A DNA stretch of 64,000 nt from Austropuccinia psidii (GCA_023105745.1 JALGQZ010000009.1:10080937-10144936), one strand, 5' to 3'; counted from the first letter of the stretch, positions 42,706 through 56,332 are shown. Translations and numbers: made by a program. Notes: generated by a model from the sequence alone, not told the origin.

Positions 42706-44503
42706 TGTGAGCCTTAGAGGTATTTTCATACAATCAAAAGATCACAAATGATAAATTAAGATACAAATATAAATAAAATAAATTTATTTATATTATAAAA
42801 ATAAAGTCTGAAATATAGATACAAATTTATATTTAAAAATTAAAGTTTAATTATAATTTAAAAATAAAAATTACAATAAAATTTAAAATTATGAAAATAC
42901 ATTTTTCCTTGTAAAAATTAAGTAAAAATCAATTTTCAATGAAAATTATGAAATTGAAATATTTTTGGTAAAAATTTATATAAAATATATTATAAATTTC
43001 TATCCAATAAATAAACATAAAGAAATTATCACACCATTGGATTCCTCATAAAAAATAAAGTGGGGTCACTTCTGGATGAAATTTCTGTAACTCAACTCTA
43101 AATAACCTTAAATTAAGCTTTTAGTATTTTTTGTACAAAAGTATGAAAATCCTCAAAACCTCAATTTAATTCACGCCACATGTGGTGTTAACCATCAATT
43201 TTTGTGTTAAAATTGAGGTGTTGTGTTTAGCTTAGAAGTTATGAGGAATTGAAGTATTTTCAATTGAAATGTCAAAATATGCATGTGTATTACACAAGTG
43301 AGACTTAATTTAAATATGAGGTATCAATTATTACAGATGTGTAATTAAAAACGCAATTGAATCACATATGTAAATTATAATTGTATTAAATGATGAGGAA
43401 TTAAAGAAAAAATAAATTGGAAAGATTAATTCTGGGGGGGAACAGACAGAATCCTTGCCGACTGGTGTGGAATTTCAAAATCCACGCAATCGTTCATTAA
43501 TTTTGGCCTGGGATTGAGTCACAGGGTCTGTGAGTCAATTGATGATGAGGTTTTCATACCAACCAGGGTAGGTTTAACTGCTGCCAAGAGGTTGAAACTA
43601 CCCTTACATTAAAAAAATGTTAGTAGAAACAGTTTTAACATGTTTCTACACCTCTTACACACACTCTGACGTGTTTTGAAGGCTCTAGACCAGGTATTTC
43701 TATAGCAATGGCTGATCTAAGGGTCTAAAATGGCTAAAAATAGCAAAAAATGGCTTAAACCAGCCTTTTGTTTGGTCTAAACCAGGGTTCAATGATGCCA
43801 TAATTGGCTTTTCTGTTTATAGACTGTTTTTCACGACTTACAAGAGTAAATTTTACTTTTGGAGTAAGAAAATTGATGGCTAAAAAGGAACTTCTTCTTT
43901 GCCCCACTTTTCTCTTCATGTTAGAATCTTTTTCCTTTTATAATTAGTTTAAACACTGTTAAACCAATCAATAAAAGATTCCAATTACTCTTTTTTGAAA
44001 ATTTTAAACCTTTTAACCAAGTGAAAAATCATCATAATCATTGTTAGTAGCCCTTATAATCATTTTTACCCCTGAACCACCCCAAAAGTGAATTAAAGCA
44101 TCTTTCATAACTGTTAACTTTGTCACTTTGTTTCCAAATTCACTCTTGTCATTTTTGGGTGTGTTTTATCTTCAAATATCTTTTTAAAGACTTTTTTCTT
44201 TAATTAATTTTTTGCAGTTCTTTTCTCAATTAATTCCAATTGAAATTGCTCTTGAAGAAATTTCATTTGTAGCCTTAAATATCTCTTTTAGAGTATTTTT
44301 GGATAAATCTTTATTGTTATTAAAACAATAAATTTTTATTATATTATTGCTTTATACTCACACATTTAAAAACAATGAAATTGGCGTGTTTTCTCTTTAA
44401 AAATACTATTTCTTACTATTTTTAAATAATTTTACCTTATACAAATTTTGAGGATAGGAAATGTACTTTATATTTTATCAAAGTTTCATATCCAAACCTT
44501 AAA
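42706..44503 (+). repeat. 3' LTR of element B
   Basis: Collinear with 14444-16262 but with frequent substitutions and a short deletion near 43450. The final CA has become AA (CCTTAAA). The GGCAT duplication follows at 44504-44508. Confidence 0.88.
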
Positions 44504-44508
44504 GGCAT

Positions 44509-44774
44509 ATTGATAATTTCAATTGCCAATTACATAACCACTTCTGATATTACCCTTGTTAATTAAAACTTAATCTGTGAGATACTGGTATACAAACAGG
44601 GTACCATAAATCCACAAAGCTGTGTTTTTGATGTGTATTTACCAATTTCAATTACACCATTATAATACAAGGGTAAAATTTAAGAATATATTTCCAAGAG
44701 GCCATTTTTAGACATGAAAACAGCATTTTAAGAAGTCTTAAATGACATAATCCCTCTTTTTCCTCTTTTATGCA
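44509..44774 (+). other. Leader of element E, second part
   Basis: Untranslated, and clearly similar to the leader of element C (sense of 55867-56332), including GATACTGGTATACAAACAG and AAGAAGTCTTAA stretches. It ends in a pyrimidine tract and TGCAG at 44773, a candidate 3' splice site. Confidence 0.65.
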
Positions 44775-45832
44775 GTGGAATAAAACTTCATACCGCTTGA
44801 AGCCCAATCACAAGGCAGTACACCTTTGATATATGCAGAACCAGAAATCAGGAAGGGCATAGGAAAGGGGCACAGTGAAAGCCTTATCATAGAAAGGAAG
44901 TGGACCTCTATTGCCAACCAGAGAAGTAGAAAACCACAAAACTCTACATTGATACAAGGTGAACCAACCTTAACCACTTTTACAGGGATGATTACAATAA
45001 TTAACCCATTTGTAACCTCTAAAGGCAAATTTCCAAAAGCAGTAGAAAATAAATTTGTACAAGGCACAGTCAAAGGTAAAAACCCTAAGAACATTAAGTT
45101 GTTAACTGCTTGCAAAAACTGATATGTCACCTGTACACCTCAGGAACCAGCCAGAGGACAGAAAAGGCTTGTCCAGAAACAAAATACCTGGAAGAGGACA
45201 CCTTGGAAACAGTGGTGGATTCCAAGACACTGAGGGAAATAATAACCACCCTGCCATTCACCTTCCAATTCAACAGAAACCTCAAACCCAAGGACTGGGA
45301 GGATATGGATCAAGTTCTTCAGCTCCACCAACTTCTCAAAGATAATTTCCAATGTAGCATGGATAACAAGAGGCTCAACCTAGCATCCCACTGGTTAGAA
45401 CTTGGAGCAAGGTTCCAGAAGATATGTCTCAAAGAGATATCCTTCAACAGCCTTATGGTAATTACCAAAGGATGGAATCCCACCAGGAAGTTCAGACTCC
45501 TGGAGGAGAGGTCAACCAGGATAAGGGAGAATCAAGCCACTATCCAAGCTATAGAAGAACAGCTGAACCAGACAGCACCTACTCTGATTCCTTCAGGCTC
45601 ACAAGGAGTAGAGCAAGCCAACTCTCCAGTGGCTTCATACCATTTGGGCACCAGCAGATCAGTGGCCGAGAGTCTCCATTCTTCACAATCACAGGTAGTT
45701 TCCAGGAGAAGACAAGGATACAAGGGCAAAAACAAGACATCTTTCAGCAAAAGGCAGAAAGAGTCGGACCCAATGATTGAGAAGCTGTTGGAATGGGTGA
45801 AAGAAGTTAAAAAGAGCCAGAAATTGTTGTAA
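44775..45832 (+). pseudogene. Element E ORF1: spliced basic upstream protein
   Basis: Exon one (to 45075) encodes NFIPLEAQSQ... to FVQGTVK, exon two (45144-45832) TSQRTEKACP... to KKSQKLL. A 68-nt GT-AG intron joins them in phase 1. The spliced frame is open apart from a TAA near 44784. No ATG begins exon one, so an earlier exon is likely. The protein has a Gln/Ser-rich middle and a lysine-rich tail near the stop (KGKNKTSFSKRQK). It corresponds to ORF1 of C and, by position and basic tail, of A and B. Function unknown; possibly the N-terminal gag or an RNA-binding partner. Confidence 0.6.
45076..45143 (+). other. Intron in element E ORF1
   Basis: 68 nt, donor AAAG-GTAAAA, acceptor CCTCAG, with CTGAT as a possible branch site. 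Removing it joins two open frames in phase. The homologous intron in element C is also 68 nt. Confidence 0.65.
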
Positions 45833-46006
45833 ATATTTCCAGAATCAGTAGCCCCAATAATAAAAATAGCACCCCCACTCAGAATGAACACAGTGTTGTT
45901 AAACCTGAGAGTAACTTAAACAGTGATGCACTGTGGTTAAAAATGTCCCAATCTGAAGAGTGACCTCCAAGAAAGCCATGAGAGGATAAAAAAATAAACA
46001 GCCTCC

Positions 46007-47617
46007 ATGAACAGAATTGTTAAAACCCTTAAAGAAGGAGATTCTCAATTGAGCAAAGCTTCTGAGGAAGAAAATAAAAGACTGAATCAATTCTTTGAAG
46101 AGCAGCACCACTTTAAAAGGGATAGCAATTGTCTAGATCAAGACATAAAGAAATTGTTTAATTTCTACAAAAATATGAAGCCCCAACCACAAGTCCATAT
46201 TTTGGATGGTCCATACCACCAAGAAGACCTCAAGCCATATGCACTATTGGTGAATAAGGCAAGGTATCCATCTCAATACCAAGATGGAGGTAATATGTCT
46301 TATTCTGACAAGGAAGCCTTAAAATGGCTTTCAGAGGCCTCAAGCTTCCCCAAATGCTCTGGCACAGAATAATATGATCACATGGAGGTCATTGATCATA
46401 TTGATGGACTCTTCATAGATGTACCAAGCATGCCAGATTACTGGATTACTGCTAGATTAAATACAGAATTTAAAGCTCATGCTAGTATCTGGTACACAGA
46501 AATGAAATAAATCCATGGAAGAAGCAGCTGTCTATGGTTGAAGAGTCAAATAACATAAAATTACAGCAATGATACTTGGATATGGCAAAAGATCATGTAA
46601 TTTGAAAATGACAAGTACTCTGTGTACAAAGATCCATATGAGTGGTGTCTTAGAGAGTCTAAAAGACTTAAATCCATTGATCCTCAAGTGAATATTCAGA
46701 TGAGGAATCACAAACTCCTGACACAAATTCCAGAAGAACTAGAGCATTCAGTAAAATTCATATGCAACCAGAGTTGCACTATAGATGACAATGCAAACAC
46801 CTTACAAGATATAAGGAAAAGAACAAGTATAGGAAAACCTTCCCAATTTGGAAGCAGTAGTTTCAAAGAGAAACAACCTTTCAGGGGGACTTCAAAGACA
46901 AACCCAGAGACAAAATGGCAGAAGTGACCAGGAAGAAAAATACTTGTCACAATTTTGGTTCAACAGACCACTATGCCATAAATTTCCAAAGGCAAAGAAG
47001 AAGGTCTATTCTATTGAGAAAGTCCCAGAGGAAGAATCTCCAACTGACAATTCTGAATCAGATTCTATGGGTGATGTCATCAGAGAACAATATGATCATG
47101 ACCAATACCCAAGAGAATAATTTCAAGTGGAGTACCAAGCGGAAACACAAATAGAAATTCAGTACATATAGTTAGAGGAAGGCATTCCACAAGATACTTC
47201 AAATGAAAACTTGTATAAACACACACAAGATGCACAAAAGCTCCTAGTTACACCAAGTAAAGAAATGGTATATATACATGGGACAGCCACAAAGATGACT
47301 GTTTGTAATGACAATGCTCAACATCCATTGATGATTGATAGTGGTTCACACTTCTCAATAGTGGCCAAAGATCATTTGAATTACCATTTCCCAAATTGGG
47401 AGAAGCTCTTGCCAACCAAGGAAAAACATTTTGAAAGTGCATCGGGGAAGATGAAATCCATTGGGACAATTATCAAAGAGATAATCATAACCCATGAGAA
47501 AGGTAATATCAGACTCAACCCAGAGTTTGTTATGTTTGATGATGCCCATATACAAAGATTCTTACTGGGAACATATTACCAGAGGATGTATGGAATTGAT
47601 ATTCTAAATAGTGAAAA
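46007..47617 (+). pseudogene. Element E gag to protease remnant
   Basis: ATG 46007 opens the coiled-coil part (SKASEEENKRLNQFFEEQHH), which stops at about 46370 before the capsid. Capsid fragments (46370-46920) contain stops. The CCHC knuckle has lost two cysteines (CHNFGSTDHYAINF). The protease at 47211-47617 keeps IDSGSH and FLLGTYYQRMYGIDI. It is cut at 47617 by the reversed B-type LTR. Closest relative in the window is element C. Not functional. Confidence 0.8.
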
Positions 47618-48219
47618 GGTAAGGTGTGAATATGAAAATTTGATTGAAAATCTAGTACTTTTCCTGTCCTCAACATTTGTAAAAGGTAAAAATTTATTAA
47701 TGATAGTATGAAAAATATTTTTTTAAGAGTAAACACGCCAATTTAATTGTTCTTACCTTTATAAGTATAAAACAAAAATATTATAAATATCTCTTGTTTT
47801 ACCAAAAACAAAAATTTATCCAAAAATACTTTACAAGAAATATTTAAGGCTACAAAAGAAATTTCTTCAGGAGAAATTTCGATTGCAATTAATTGAGCAA
47901 AGGACCACAGGCAATTAATTAAAGAAAAGCATATTTAAAGAGATTATTAAAGAGAAAACATGCCCAAAAGTGACCAGAGTAAATTTGAAAACAAAGAGAC
48001 AATGTTAACAGTAATTAAAGATGCTTTAATTCACTTGTGGGGTGGTTCAAGCATGAAAATGATTATAAGAGTTACAAACAATGATTATAATGATTTTTTC
48101 ACGTGGTTATAAGGTTCAAAATGACTTAAAAAATGTGGTTGTAATCTCTTATTGATTGGGCTAACAGGGTCAAAACTAATTATAAAAGGAAAAAGATTCT
48201 AACATGAAGAGAAAAGTGG

Positions 48220-49656
48220 TGTCAGGATGAGTCTATGTTGAAGTGGTAATAAGGCTATTTACAGCTAAACCTATGACTGTAACACGTAGAAAACAGTTTG
48301 AAATACTTTTATAAGGGTTAAAGATGGTTTAATTTAATAATAAGAGGGCTTTACTATAAGGAATATAGTGGTGGTGAGCACTGTTGAAAGCCCTGGGTGC
48401 AGCTTTACCTGTTGGGTTACAATAATAAAGAATACAATACTTTAAGTTAAGAGTATACCTGATTATTACCCAAGAGTAAAACTGTTTTTGACAGTTTACT
48501 ATGTAGGATATTCAAGAGCAGGATGAGGAGACAATTCTGGCTGTGAAAAGCCTCCTTTTTATCCTGAAATGGGGTGGAAAGGGTGCTATACCTTTCCACG
48601 TAGAGGAGGTGAAGTTTTTTCACCCTCCAGGACTGGCTTGTGGTTTGCAAACAGCCGGTATGCCCTGTATTGGGCTCAGATGTGGTTTTGAAACCACATC
48701 TGGGCAGTTTTCACCAATACAGGGTGAAAATTTTCATCTGGGGACCTCACAGCTTGATTCTGACATATATGATGCGTAGAATGCTGTACAGAAACTGTAT
48801 GGGACCCAATATTGACTGATTTATGAGGTACTGAAGTATTAACATGCTTCTTTGTTTGTTTGACACCTTATAATCAGAGTACAACTGTATCCTGTCATAA
48901 TGCAACTGTATTGGTCATATTGTGGGATTATAACCTTCAAATGGCCATACCTCTGTCAGTTTTTGAGATATCATGCTCACAGTTGGTTCAGTAGATAGCC
49001 CTGTATGGGCTCTACACAATGATACCCAATTTGGTATGGTTATCACTAAATATGACAAAGCTATCCCATGTACAAGGTTTTTGTACATAGGCATGGTTTG
49101 GGCAAAAAAGCTGTATTGAGCTTGTTTACCTCATAACTTCTATTATAGGTGAGATATGAAGAAGTGGATGGCACCATCAGATATCCCTGATTGTGCTCTT
49201 TCCAAAAAGACCCCACTTCAAGTATCCCACACTAAAACTGTAGAAGTTAGATGAGAGGTGAATGTTTTGTTCACCCTTATTTGGCCTGAATTTGACCATA
49301 ACTCAAGTAATACTGGTGCTAGCTCAGTTTGGATGGTACCATTGGATAGCCCTGGCTTAGAGCTTCATTTTGAGTACGCACTTTATGGGGTTAAGCCTCT
49401 CCTTCTAGATTTTGGATGAGAGGTGAAAATTAAGGTTTATGCTCAGCAATAACTTTGAGCAGGAATAACTTTGTTATTTCTTCTCCTATGGTGATGGGAC
49501 TTATGTTTTCAGAAAGGGGTGAGTCTCCTCTTTCTTTTGATACCTTGTGAGCTTATTTGGCTCAGCTCCATGTTTTGGTGGTATCTTGGCTATACCATTG
49601 GTTTATGGTATTTTGGTTGTCATGCTTGTGCTCTGGTTTTGAGTCACAGGCTGACA
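48220..49656 (-). repeat. 3' LTR of element C
   Basis: 1,437 bp. It is longer than the other LTR by small insertions, including one near 48888-48915. Confidence 0.9.
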
Positions 49657-49680
49657 TACCCTCCCTCCAAAAAAGGCTCA
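49657..49680 (-). other. Polypurine tract of element C
   Basis: The sense strand reads TTTTTTGGAGGGAGGGTA just before the 3' LTR. Confidence 0.7.
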
Positions 49681-52600
49681 TCATTGATGAGACTGTTCAG
49701 TCCTCCTAGAGGCCCTGAATCTCCTTAGATGAAGGTTCCCATCTGGTATGGCATCTTCTGCAAACCATTTGTGTTTATCAGCTGTTTGGTGCTTGAATCT
49801 GACTAAGTCTTGTGTTTGATCCTTTCCATTAAGTCTGATCTTCCTTGCCCTGATGATTGTAATCACAGGTCCTGAGGAGTCCTCCACTTCCACTATATCA
49901 GGTGGTGTGGGGTTCTTTCTCCTGGAGGGAAATTTATCCTCTCCTGTTTGGAAGTATGGTTTGACCAAACTCACTGGGAAGACTGGGTGCTTCCTGGAAA
50001 ATTCCTCTGTAAGTTTGACCTCCACTGCATTCTTTCCTATCAGCTTAATGATAGTAAAAGGCCCTACAAATGAGTCCCTCATCTTCTTGGGTCCTTTAAG
50101 ATTATTGAAGTTCAGTGGAGACACTAGCACCTGGTCTCCTTCCTTAAATTCAGGTTCCATATGTGATTTGTCCCACCTCTGCTTATTGTACTCTTTTGCC
50201 TCAGCTATGCATTTGGAATCTGTGTCACAGGCCCTCTTCCACATATCATGGAAGTCTTTGGCTGTGGGGTGGATAGTCAGAAGATTTTTTTTCAAGTGAT
50301 CCACAGGTAACAGGGGATTCCACCCTTTCTCTACCAGTGCAGGTGTTATTCCTGTGGTGGAGTGCTGCCTTGTATTATAGGCCAGTTGGACTGCTGGTAA
50401 GAGGGTAACCCAATCATGGGTGTATCCTTCATGGTCCTTGAATTCCTTGCCATAGGCACAGAATCTCCTGAGGATGTCTTCCATTGTTTGGATCATCCTC
50501 TCAGTTAGGCCATCTGTTTGGGGATGGTAAGCTGTGTAAAAGGGAAGCTTGGTGCCAAGCATGTCATACAAGTTGGTCCAAAATTTAGATGTGAATTTTG
50601 GGTCCCTATCACTAATGATGATCCTAGGGACTCCACAGGTTGATATAATTTTATTTCAAAATAACAGGGCAGTATCCATTGCTGTGTCCTCTTTATGGCA
50701 TGGCAGACACCTCATACTCTTGCTGAACCTATCAACTATGATCAAACAGGAATTATAGTTTTCTTTGCCTCCTGGGACAAGTCCTGTAACCCAGTCCATG
50801 TTGATGGTTTCCCATGGTTACTTGGGCTCTTCTATATGTTGAAGTAGCCCATACTTCTTCCCATGTTTCCTATTTGCCTTCTGGCATCTCTCACAAGTGT
50901 TGATGTATTCACTCAACTCTTGTTACCACTTGGGCCACCAAGCTGTGCTTGCTACCCTCTCCTTGGTCCCTTCTTCACTCATGTGTCCCATATAGAGGCA
51001 GTCATTGCATTCCTGCAGGATCAGGGAGATGTGGTCCCTGTCTACCACTGTGAGTGCTCTTGTGTGTTTTTCTCTGTGGTAGAGCAGGCCATCTATAAGG
51101 AAAAACTTGTTGTCCTTATAGGCCCTCAACCAGGGTTCTTCCAGCTGGGATTCCAGTTCTGGACTCCTGTACTTTTGTTGAAGGAGTTGCAGTAATATGC
51201 CACACTGTTTGTGCTTGGCATGCGACTTCAGTACTGCACTGAAAAATTCATTGTGTAGTTCTGAGGAATTTATTCCTAGTATGGGAGTTTCTGTTCCTTC
51301 TGAATCAGTGTTCCCACTGTCAAGGGTACCACTTTCTGGTGCCCATTCAGAAAATCTGAAGTTCTTCTTCCTATCCACTTCCATGAAATGGATAGGAATC
51401 TTGGCTGCAACTTCAGGGTCATAAGCTGGATTTCTTTTGACATTGTCCAGTGGCCATCTGCATTGGTATGACTTTTACCTTCTTTGTATGTGATGGTCAT
51501 GTTCCCTCTATACTCCTGGATGGCTATTTGCCATCTCAGCATGTGTCTATTTGTAGTCTTCATGTTTAGTAAAGACTTCAAGGCTGTGCAGTCTGTGTAG
51601 ACTTCAAAGACTGCACCCTCCAGATAATAATGGAGTTTTTCTAGAGCCCAGACTAGACATAGACATTCAGTCTGGGTGGCCCCATACCTGGCTTCTGAAT
51701 CTTTCAGTTGCCTTGAGATGTAGCAAATTACTCCTTCTCTTGGTTCACCATCCACAATTTGTCTTTGGTGAAGGGCTGCTCCTAGGCCTTGACTGCATGT
51801 TGCATCTATATATAACTTGAATGGTAGTTCAAAGTCAGGCAAGATGAGCACAGGTACATTAGTGAGTTCATATTTGATTCTCTCATATGCATGCCTCCTC
51901 TCTTTGGTTATCTCAAAAACTACATCTTTTGAACATAACTTGTATAAACTACTAGTTATGTGTGCAAAGTTTTTGATGTGGTTTCTATAGTAGCTAGCAA
52001 ACCCAAGGAAGGATTGCATAATTTTGATTCTTTTTGGTACTGGCTTTTGCAGTACTGCTGCTACTTTGCTCTGGTCAATTGCCAGACTAAGACCTGAGAC
52101 TTTATGTCCTAGAGCCAGTAACTCTTGTTGGCCAAAATTGCATTTTTTAAGTGAAAATTTGAGATTTATGGGTGTGCATTTACTTAGTACTCTGTCTATG
52201 TATTGCACATGGTCCTCCCATGTCTCTGAGTATATAATGATATCATCAACATATACCACCATCCAGCCTTGCAATATTTCTTCTTGAAATATTGTGTCCA
52301 TCATCCTTTGGAAGTGGGCTGGTGCTTTCTTGATGCCAAATGGCATTCTGGTGTACTCATATATGCCCATATGGCATATTATTCTGAGTAATTTTATGGA
52401 GTTTTGTTTAACTCCATTTTGGTGGAAACCTTTCATACAATCCATTTTGGTTATGTATTTGGCTTTAGCCAGTTTATCCAAGGCATGAGGTATCCTGGGT
52501 ATAGGGTACCTGTCTGCTTTTGTGTAGTTACTCAGAGCTCTGAAATCTCCACACAGTCTAGACTTGCCATAATGCCAGGTGATTAGGACAGGGGTGGTGA

Positions 52601-54681
52601 TTTACACTATTTCATTATGTCCAATCTTCCTGATGACATCCATATCCAGGAGTTCATTGATATGTTTCTCAATTTCTTTCCTGGTTTCCAGGCTTGCAGG
52701 ATAAGGAGGTCTCCTAAGCATGGGTTTATAAGGCCTTGCCACATCCAGATTTAGTTCTATATCATGGCCTTTGATCTTGCCTAATGGTTCTTCACCAATG
52801 GCAAATGCTGGTCTGTTCTTTCTCAGCATCTTCAGTAAACTTAGTTGTTCCTTACTGGTGAGGGTAGTGCTAAACTGTCCCTCTCTGAATTCCTTCAGAA
52901 GTTCTTCTAGTGGGTCTTGGGAAGATATCTGGTATATATCAAGTGAAAATTTCTTTTCCTTGTTAGTACCAATGGTGATGTGCCTATTTTTACTGTTGTA
53001 AATGTCTATGCCATACATCCTCTGGTAATCTGTTCCCAGTAAAAACCCTTGGATGTGGGCATCTTCAAGCACTACAAACTCTGGGTTGAGTCTGATATTA
53101 CCCTTCCTGTGGGGTATAATTATCTCTTTAATAATTATTCCAATGGAAGTCATCTTCCCTGATGCACTTTTAAAGCTCTTTGCCTTAGTTGGCAAGAGCT
53201 GTTTTTCCCAGTTTGGGAAGTGGGTATCCAGATAGTTTCTGGCCACTATGGAGCAGTGTGCTCCACTATCAATGATCAGTGGGTGCTGAGCATTGTGAAT
53301 ACAAACAGTCATTTTTGTGGCTGTCCTGTGTATATATGCCATTCCTTTGGTTGGTGTAACCAGGAATTTTTGTGCATCTTGTGTGTGTTTGCACAAGTTC
53401 TTGTTAGCAGTGTCCTGTGGCATGCCTGCTTCCAACTGTATGTCCTGGATTTCTAGTGGGGTTTCCTCTTGGTATTCCACTAGAAATTCTTCTCTTGGGT
53501 CTTGATCATCATCAGATGGTTCTCTGATGGCATCACCCATGGAGTCTGATTCAGAATCCTCTGTTGGAGGTTCTTCCTCAGGGACTTTCTCTATGGCATA
53601 GACTTTTTTTTGCCTTTGGACAGTTGTTGGCATAGTGGTCTGTTGAACCACAATTGTGACAAGAATTCCTCTTCTTTGCCACTTCTGCTACTCTTTCTTT
53701 GGGTTTTTCTTTAAACTCTACCCTGAAAGGTTGTTTCTCTTTGAAACTACTTCTCTTATATGGGGTGAACTTCCCTATATTAGTCCTTTTCCTTATGTCT
53801 TGTAAGGTGTTGGCAATGTCATCTAGAGTGCAATTTTGGTTGCACCTGCATTCTACTGCATGCTCTAGTTCTCCTGGCAATTGTGTCAGAAGTTTGTGAT
53901 TCCTCATTTGGATGTTCATCTGAGGATCAATGGCTTTAAGTCTTTTAGACTGTCTAAGAAACCACTCATATGGATCTTTGTCCACAGAGTATTTGTAATT
54001 TTCAAATGACATGGTCTTTTGCCATATCCAAGTTCCATTACTGTACTTTTGGATGATTTGACTCTTCCACCATGGCCAGTTTCTTCTGCCATGGATTTCT
54101 TTCATTTCTGTGTACCATATACTAGCATGACCTTTAAATGCAGTATTCAATCTAGCAGTGATCCAGTAGTATGGTATGCTTGGTACATCAATGAAGAGTC
54201 CATCAATATAATCTATGAGTTCCATATGATCATATCCTCCTGATCCAGAGAATTTGGGCCAACTTGGGGCTTCAAGAAGCTGTTTCAAGGCTTACTTCTC
54301 TGAATAAGACATTCCATCTCCATCCTGGTATTGTGATGGGGATCTTTCCTTATTCATCAACATGGCATCTGGTTTGATGTCATCTGGTTGATATGGAATA
54401 TCCATAACTTGGCCTTGTGGTTGAGGCTTCAAGCTATGGTAGGCATTAAACAACTTGTTAATGTCTTGATCCAGACACTCCCTGTCCCTTGTGCTGTGGT
54501 GTTGTTCTTCAAAGACTATATTCAATCTTTTGTTGGTTTCTTCAGAGGCTTTGCTCAGTTGAGCATATTCTTGAAGATTTTTAACTATCTGTTCCAAGGA
54601 GGCTTGAAATTGTCTCATCCTCTCTTGGCCAGCTTCAATTTCTGCAAACTGCTTTGCAGATTGTTCAGAATATTGGGACAT
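49681..54681 (-). pseudogene. Element C gag-pol, broken
   Basis: Gag starts near 54681 with a coiled-coil segment. A stop at ~54290 precedes a well-preserved capsid (FSGSGGYDHMEL). The CCHC is CHNCGSTDHYANNC. A frameshift in an A-run near 53605 follows, then the protease IIDSGAHCSIV. RT is interrupted by a stop near 52602 but keeps the YVDD box ([10 protein letters not shown]). RNase H loses frame after ADG near 51460. Integrase (51384-49681) has its zinc region, stops near 50921, 50818 and 50660, then [20 protein letters not shown], the GPF module and a tail LVRFKHQ...KWFAEDAIP ending at 49681. Most domains are intact in sequence but cannot be read through. Confidence 0.88.
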
Positions 54682-54796
54682 TTGTAACCACAGTGTATCA
54701 CTGTTGCTGTTACTCTCAGATGTGACAATGTTCTTTTCAGTCTGAGTGGGGGTAATGTTTCTATTACTAGACTACTGATTCTAGAGTGGTTTACAA

Positions 54797-55866
54797 CTAC
54801 TTCTGGTTCTTGTGTACTTCTTTTACCAAATCTAACAGCTTCTGGATCATGTGGTCTGACTCTTTCCTCCTCTGGTTGAAGGAGGCTTTGTTCTTGCCCT
54901 TGTTTCCTTGTCTTCTCCTGGAATCTTCCTGGAATTGTGAAGAATGGTGACTCTTGGCCACTGATCTGCTGGTTTCTGAATGGTGTGAAGCCACTGGAGA
55001 GCTGATTTGGCCTGCTCCTTGTGAGCCTGAAGCAATCTGAGTAGGCCCTGTCTTGGTTAACTGTTCTTCTATAGCTTGGATAGTGGCTTGATTCTCCCTT
55101 ATCCTCTGTGCCCTTGCCTCCAGGGGTCTGAACTTCTTGGTAGGATTCCAACCTTTGGTGATTTCCATCAGGTCTTTGAAGTCTATCTCTTTGAGACAGA
55201 TCTTCTGGCAACTTGCTCTAAGTTCTTCCCAGTGACTTGCTAGGTTGAACCTCTTGTTGTCCATGCTCCATTGGAATAAGTCTTTGAGGAGTTGGTGGAG
55301 CTGAAGAGCTTGATCCATATCCTTCCAGTCCTCTGGTTTGAGGTTCCTGTTGAATTGGAGTGTAAATGGCAAGGTTTATATTATCTCCCTCATTGTTCTG
55401 CCATCCACCACTGTGTCCAAGGTGTCCTCTTCCAGGTCTTCTGGTTCTGGACAAGCCTTCTCTGTCCTCTGGTTGGTTCCTTTGGAAGCCAAGGTCTCTG
55501 AGGTATGCAGGGGACATATCAGTCTTTGCAAGAAGTCAAAAACTTTATGTTCTTAGGGTATTTACCTTTGACTGTGCCTTGTACAAATTTTTTATCTGCT
55601 GATTTGGGCAGTTTGCCTTTGGAGGTTACAACTGGGTTAATAATTGTAATCTTCCCTGTACAAGTGGTTAAGGTTGGTTTACCTTGTATTGAAGAAGGGT
55701 TTTGTGGTTTTCTACTCCTCTGAGTGGCTATTGGTGTCCAAGTTTTGGCTGTAATGAGGCCTTCACTAAGTCTTTCTCCTTTGCCCTTGCTGCCCTCTGG
55801 TTCTGAGGGTGTCACTGGTGTGTTGGTCTGTGACTGGTTCTCAAGTGGTATGAAATTTTCTTCCAA
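54797..55866 (-). pseudogene. Element C ORF1: spliced basic upstream protein
   Basis: Exon one (55866-55566) encodes ENFIPLENQSQ... to FVQGTVK, exon two (55497-54797) continues through TNQRTEKACP and NRNLKPEDWKDMD to MIQKLLDLVKEVHKNQK. The 68-nt intron is in phase 1. One TAA near 55379 breaks exon two. Exon one is open but has no ATG, so translation presumably starts in an upstream exon. The C-terminal quarter is lysine-rich. Two overlapping frames (55517-55218 and 55211-54615) are probably shadows. Function unknown. Confidence 0.6.
55498..55565 (-). other. Intron in element C ORF1
   Basis: 68 nt, donor AAAG-GTAAAT, acceptor CCTCAG. Position, phase and length are the same as the intron in element E (45076-45143). 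Element C has 18 extra nucleotides after the acceptor, which keep the frame and contain a second possible acceptor. Confidence 0.65.
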
Positions 55867-56332
55867 TGAATCAAACAGGATAACAAGGGCTTATGTCAGT
55901 TAAGACTTCTTAAAAGGCTGGTTTTGCACGTCTGAGAATGGCCTCTGGCCTTGTATATTATTACAATGTGCCCTTGTATTATGACAGTGTAATTGAATTA
56001 ACAATTCCACGTCAAAAATACAGCTTACTGATATGTGGTATACTGTTTGTATACCAATATCTTACAGAATACTTGTAATTAGCAAGTATAATCTGTCAAA
56101 GATGGTTTATTACAGGGCAATTGAGTTAACAATGTGCCCAAACACACCTCAACTGTTGGTTCATAAGTATGAGCTGTCTTGATTCAATTAAGAATTAAGA
56201 CTGTATTAGTGCCTTAAAAGTGTTTTTATATACAAAACACGCCAAAAATACTGGTCTTGTGGCTATCAGCCACGTGACAGATACTTTGTAATAAGTCCAA
56301 AAAGGTTTTAAAACATGGCCAGGCCCCCAAAA
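55867..56332 (-). other. Leader and PBS-like site of element C
   Basis: The sense strand starts TTTTGGGGGCCTGGCCATG next to the 5' LTR. The remainder is untranslated and similar to the leader of E. Confidence 0.65.

Larger units (their letters stand above)
14444..44503 (+). mobile_element. Element B: gypsy/chromovirus-type retrotransposon carrying nested element D
   Basis: It spans 30 kb, but only about 10 kb without D (17997-38024). LTRs at both ends and a perfect GGCAT duplication (14439-14443 and 44504-44508) define it. Gene order is that of A, and its proteins resemble A more than C. It is heavily decayed: many in-frame stops, protease DSG changed to DPG, and both catalytic Asp of the RT box lost. 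Confidence 0.9.

Noticed and set aside
45124..45345. Gly/Ser-rich frame overlapping ORF1 of element E (with 55517-55218 in C)
   Set aside because: Conserved only as a shadow of the spliced ORF1 frame. It does not join exon one, while the alternative frame does, in phase, in both elements.
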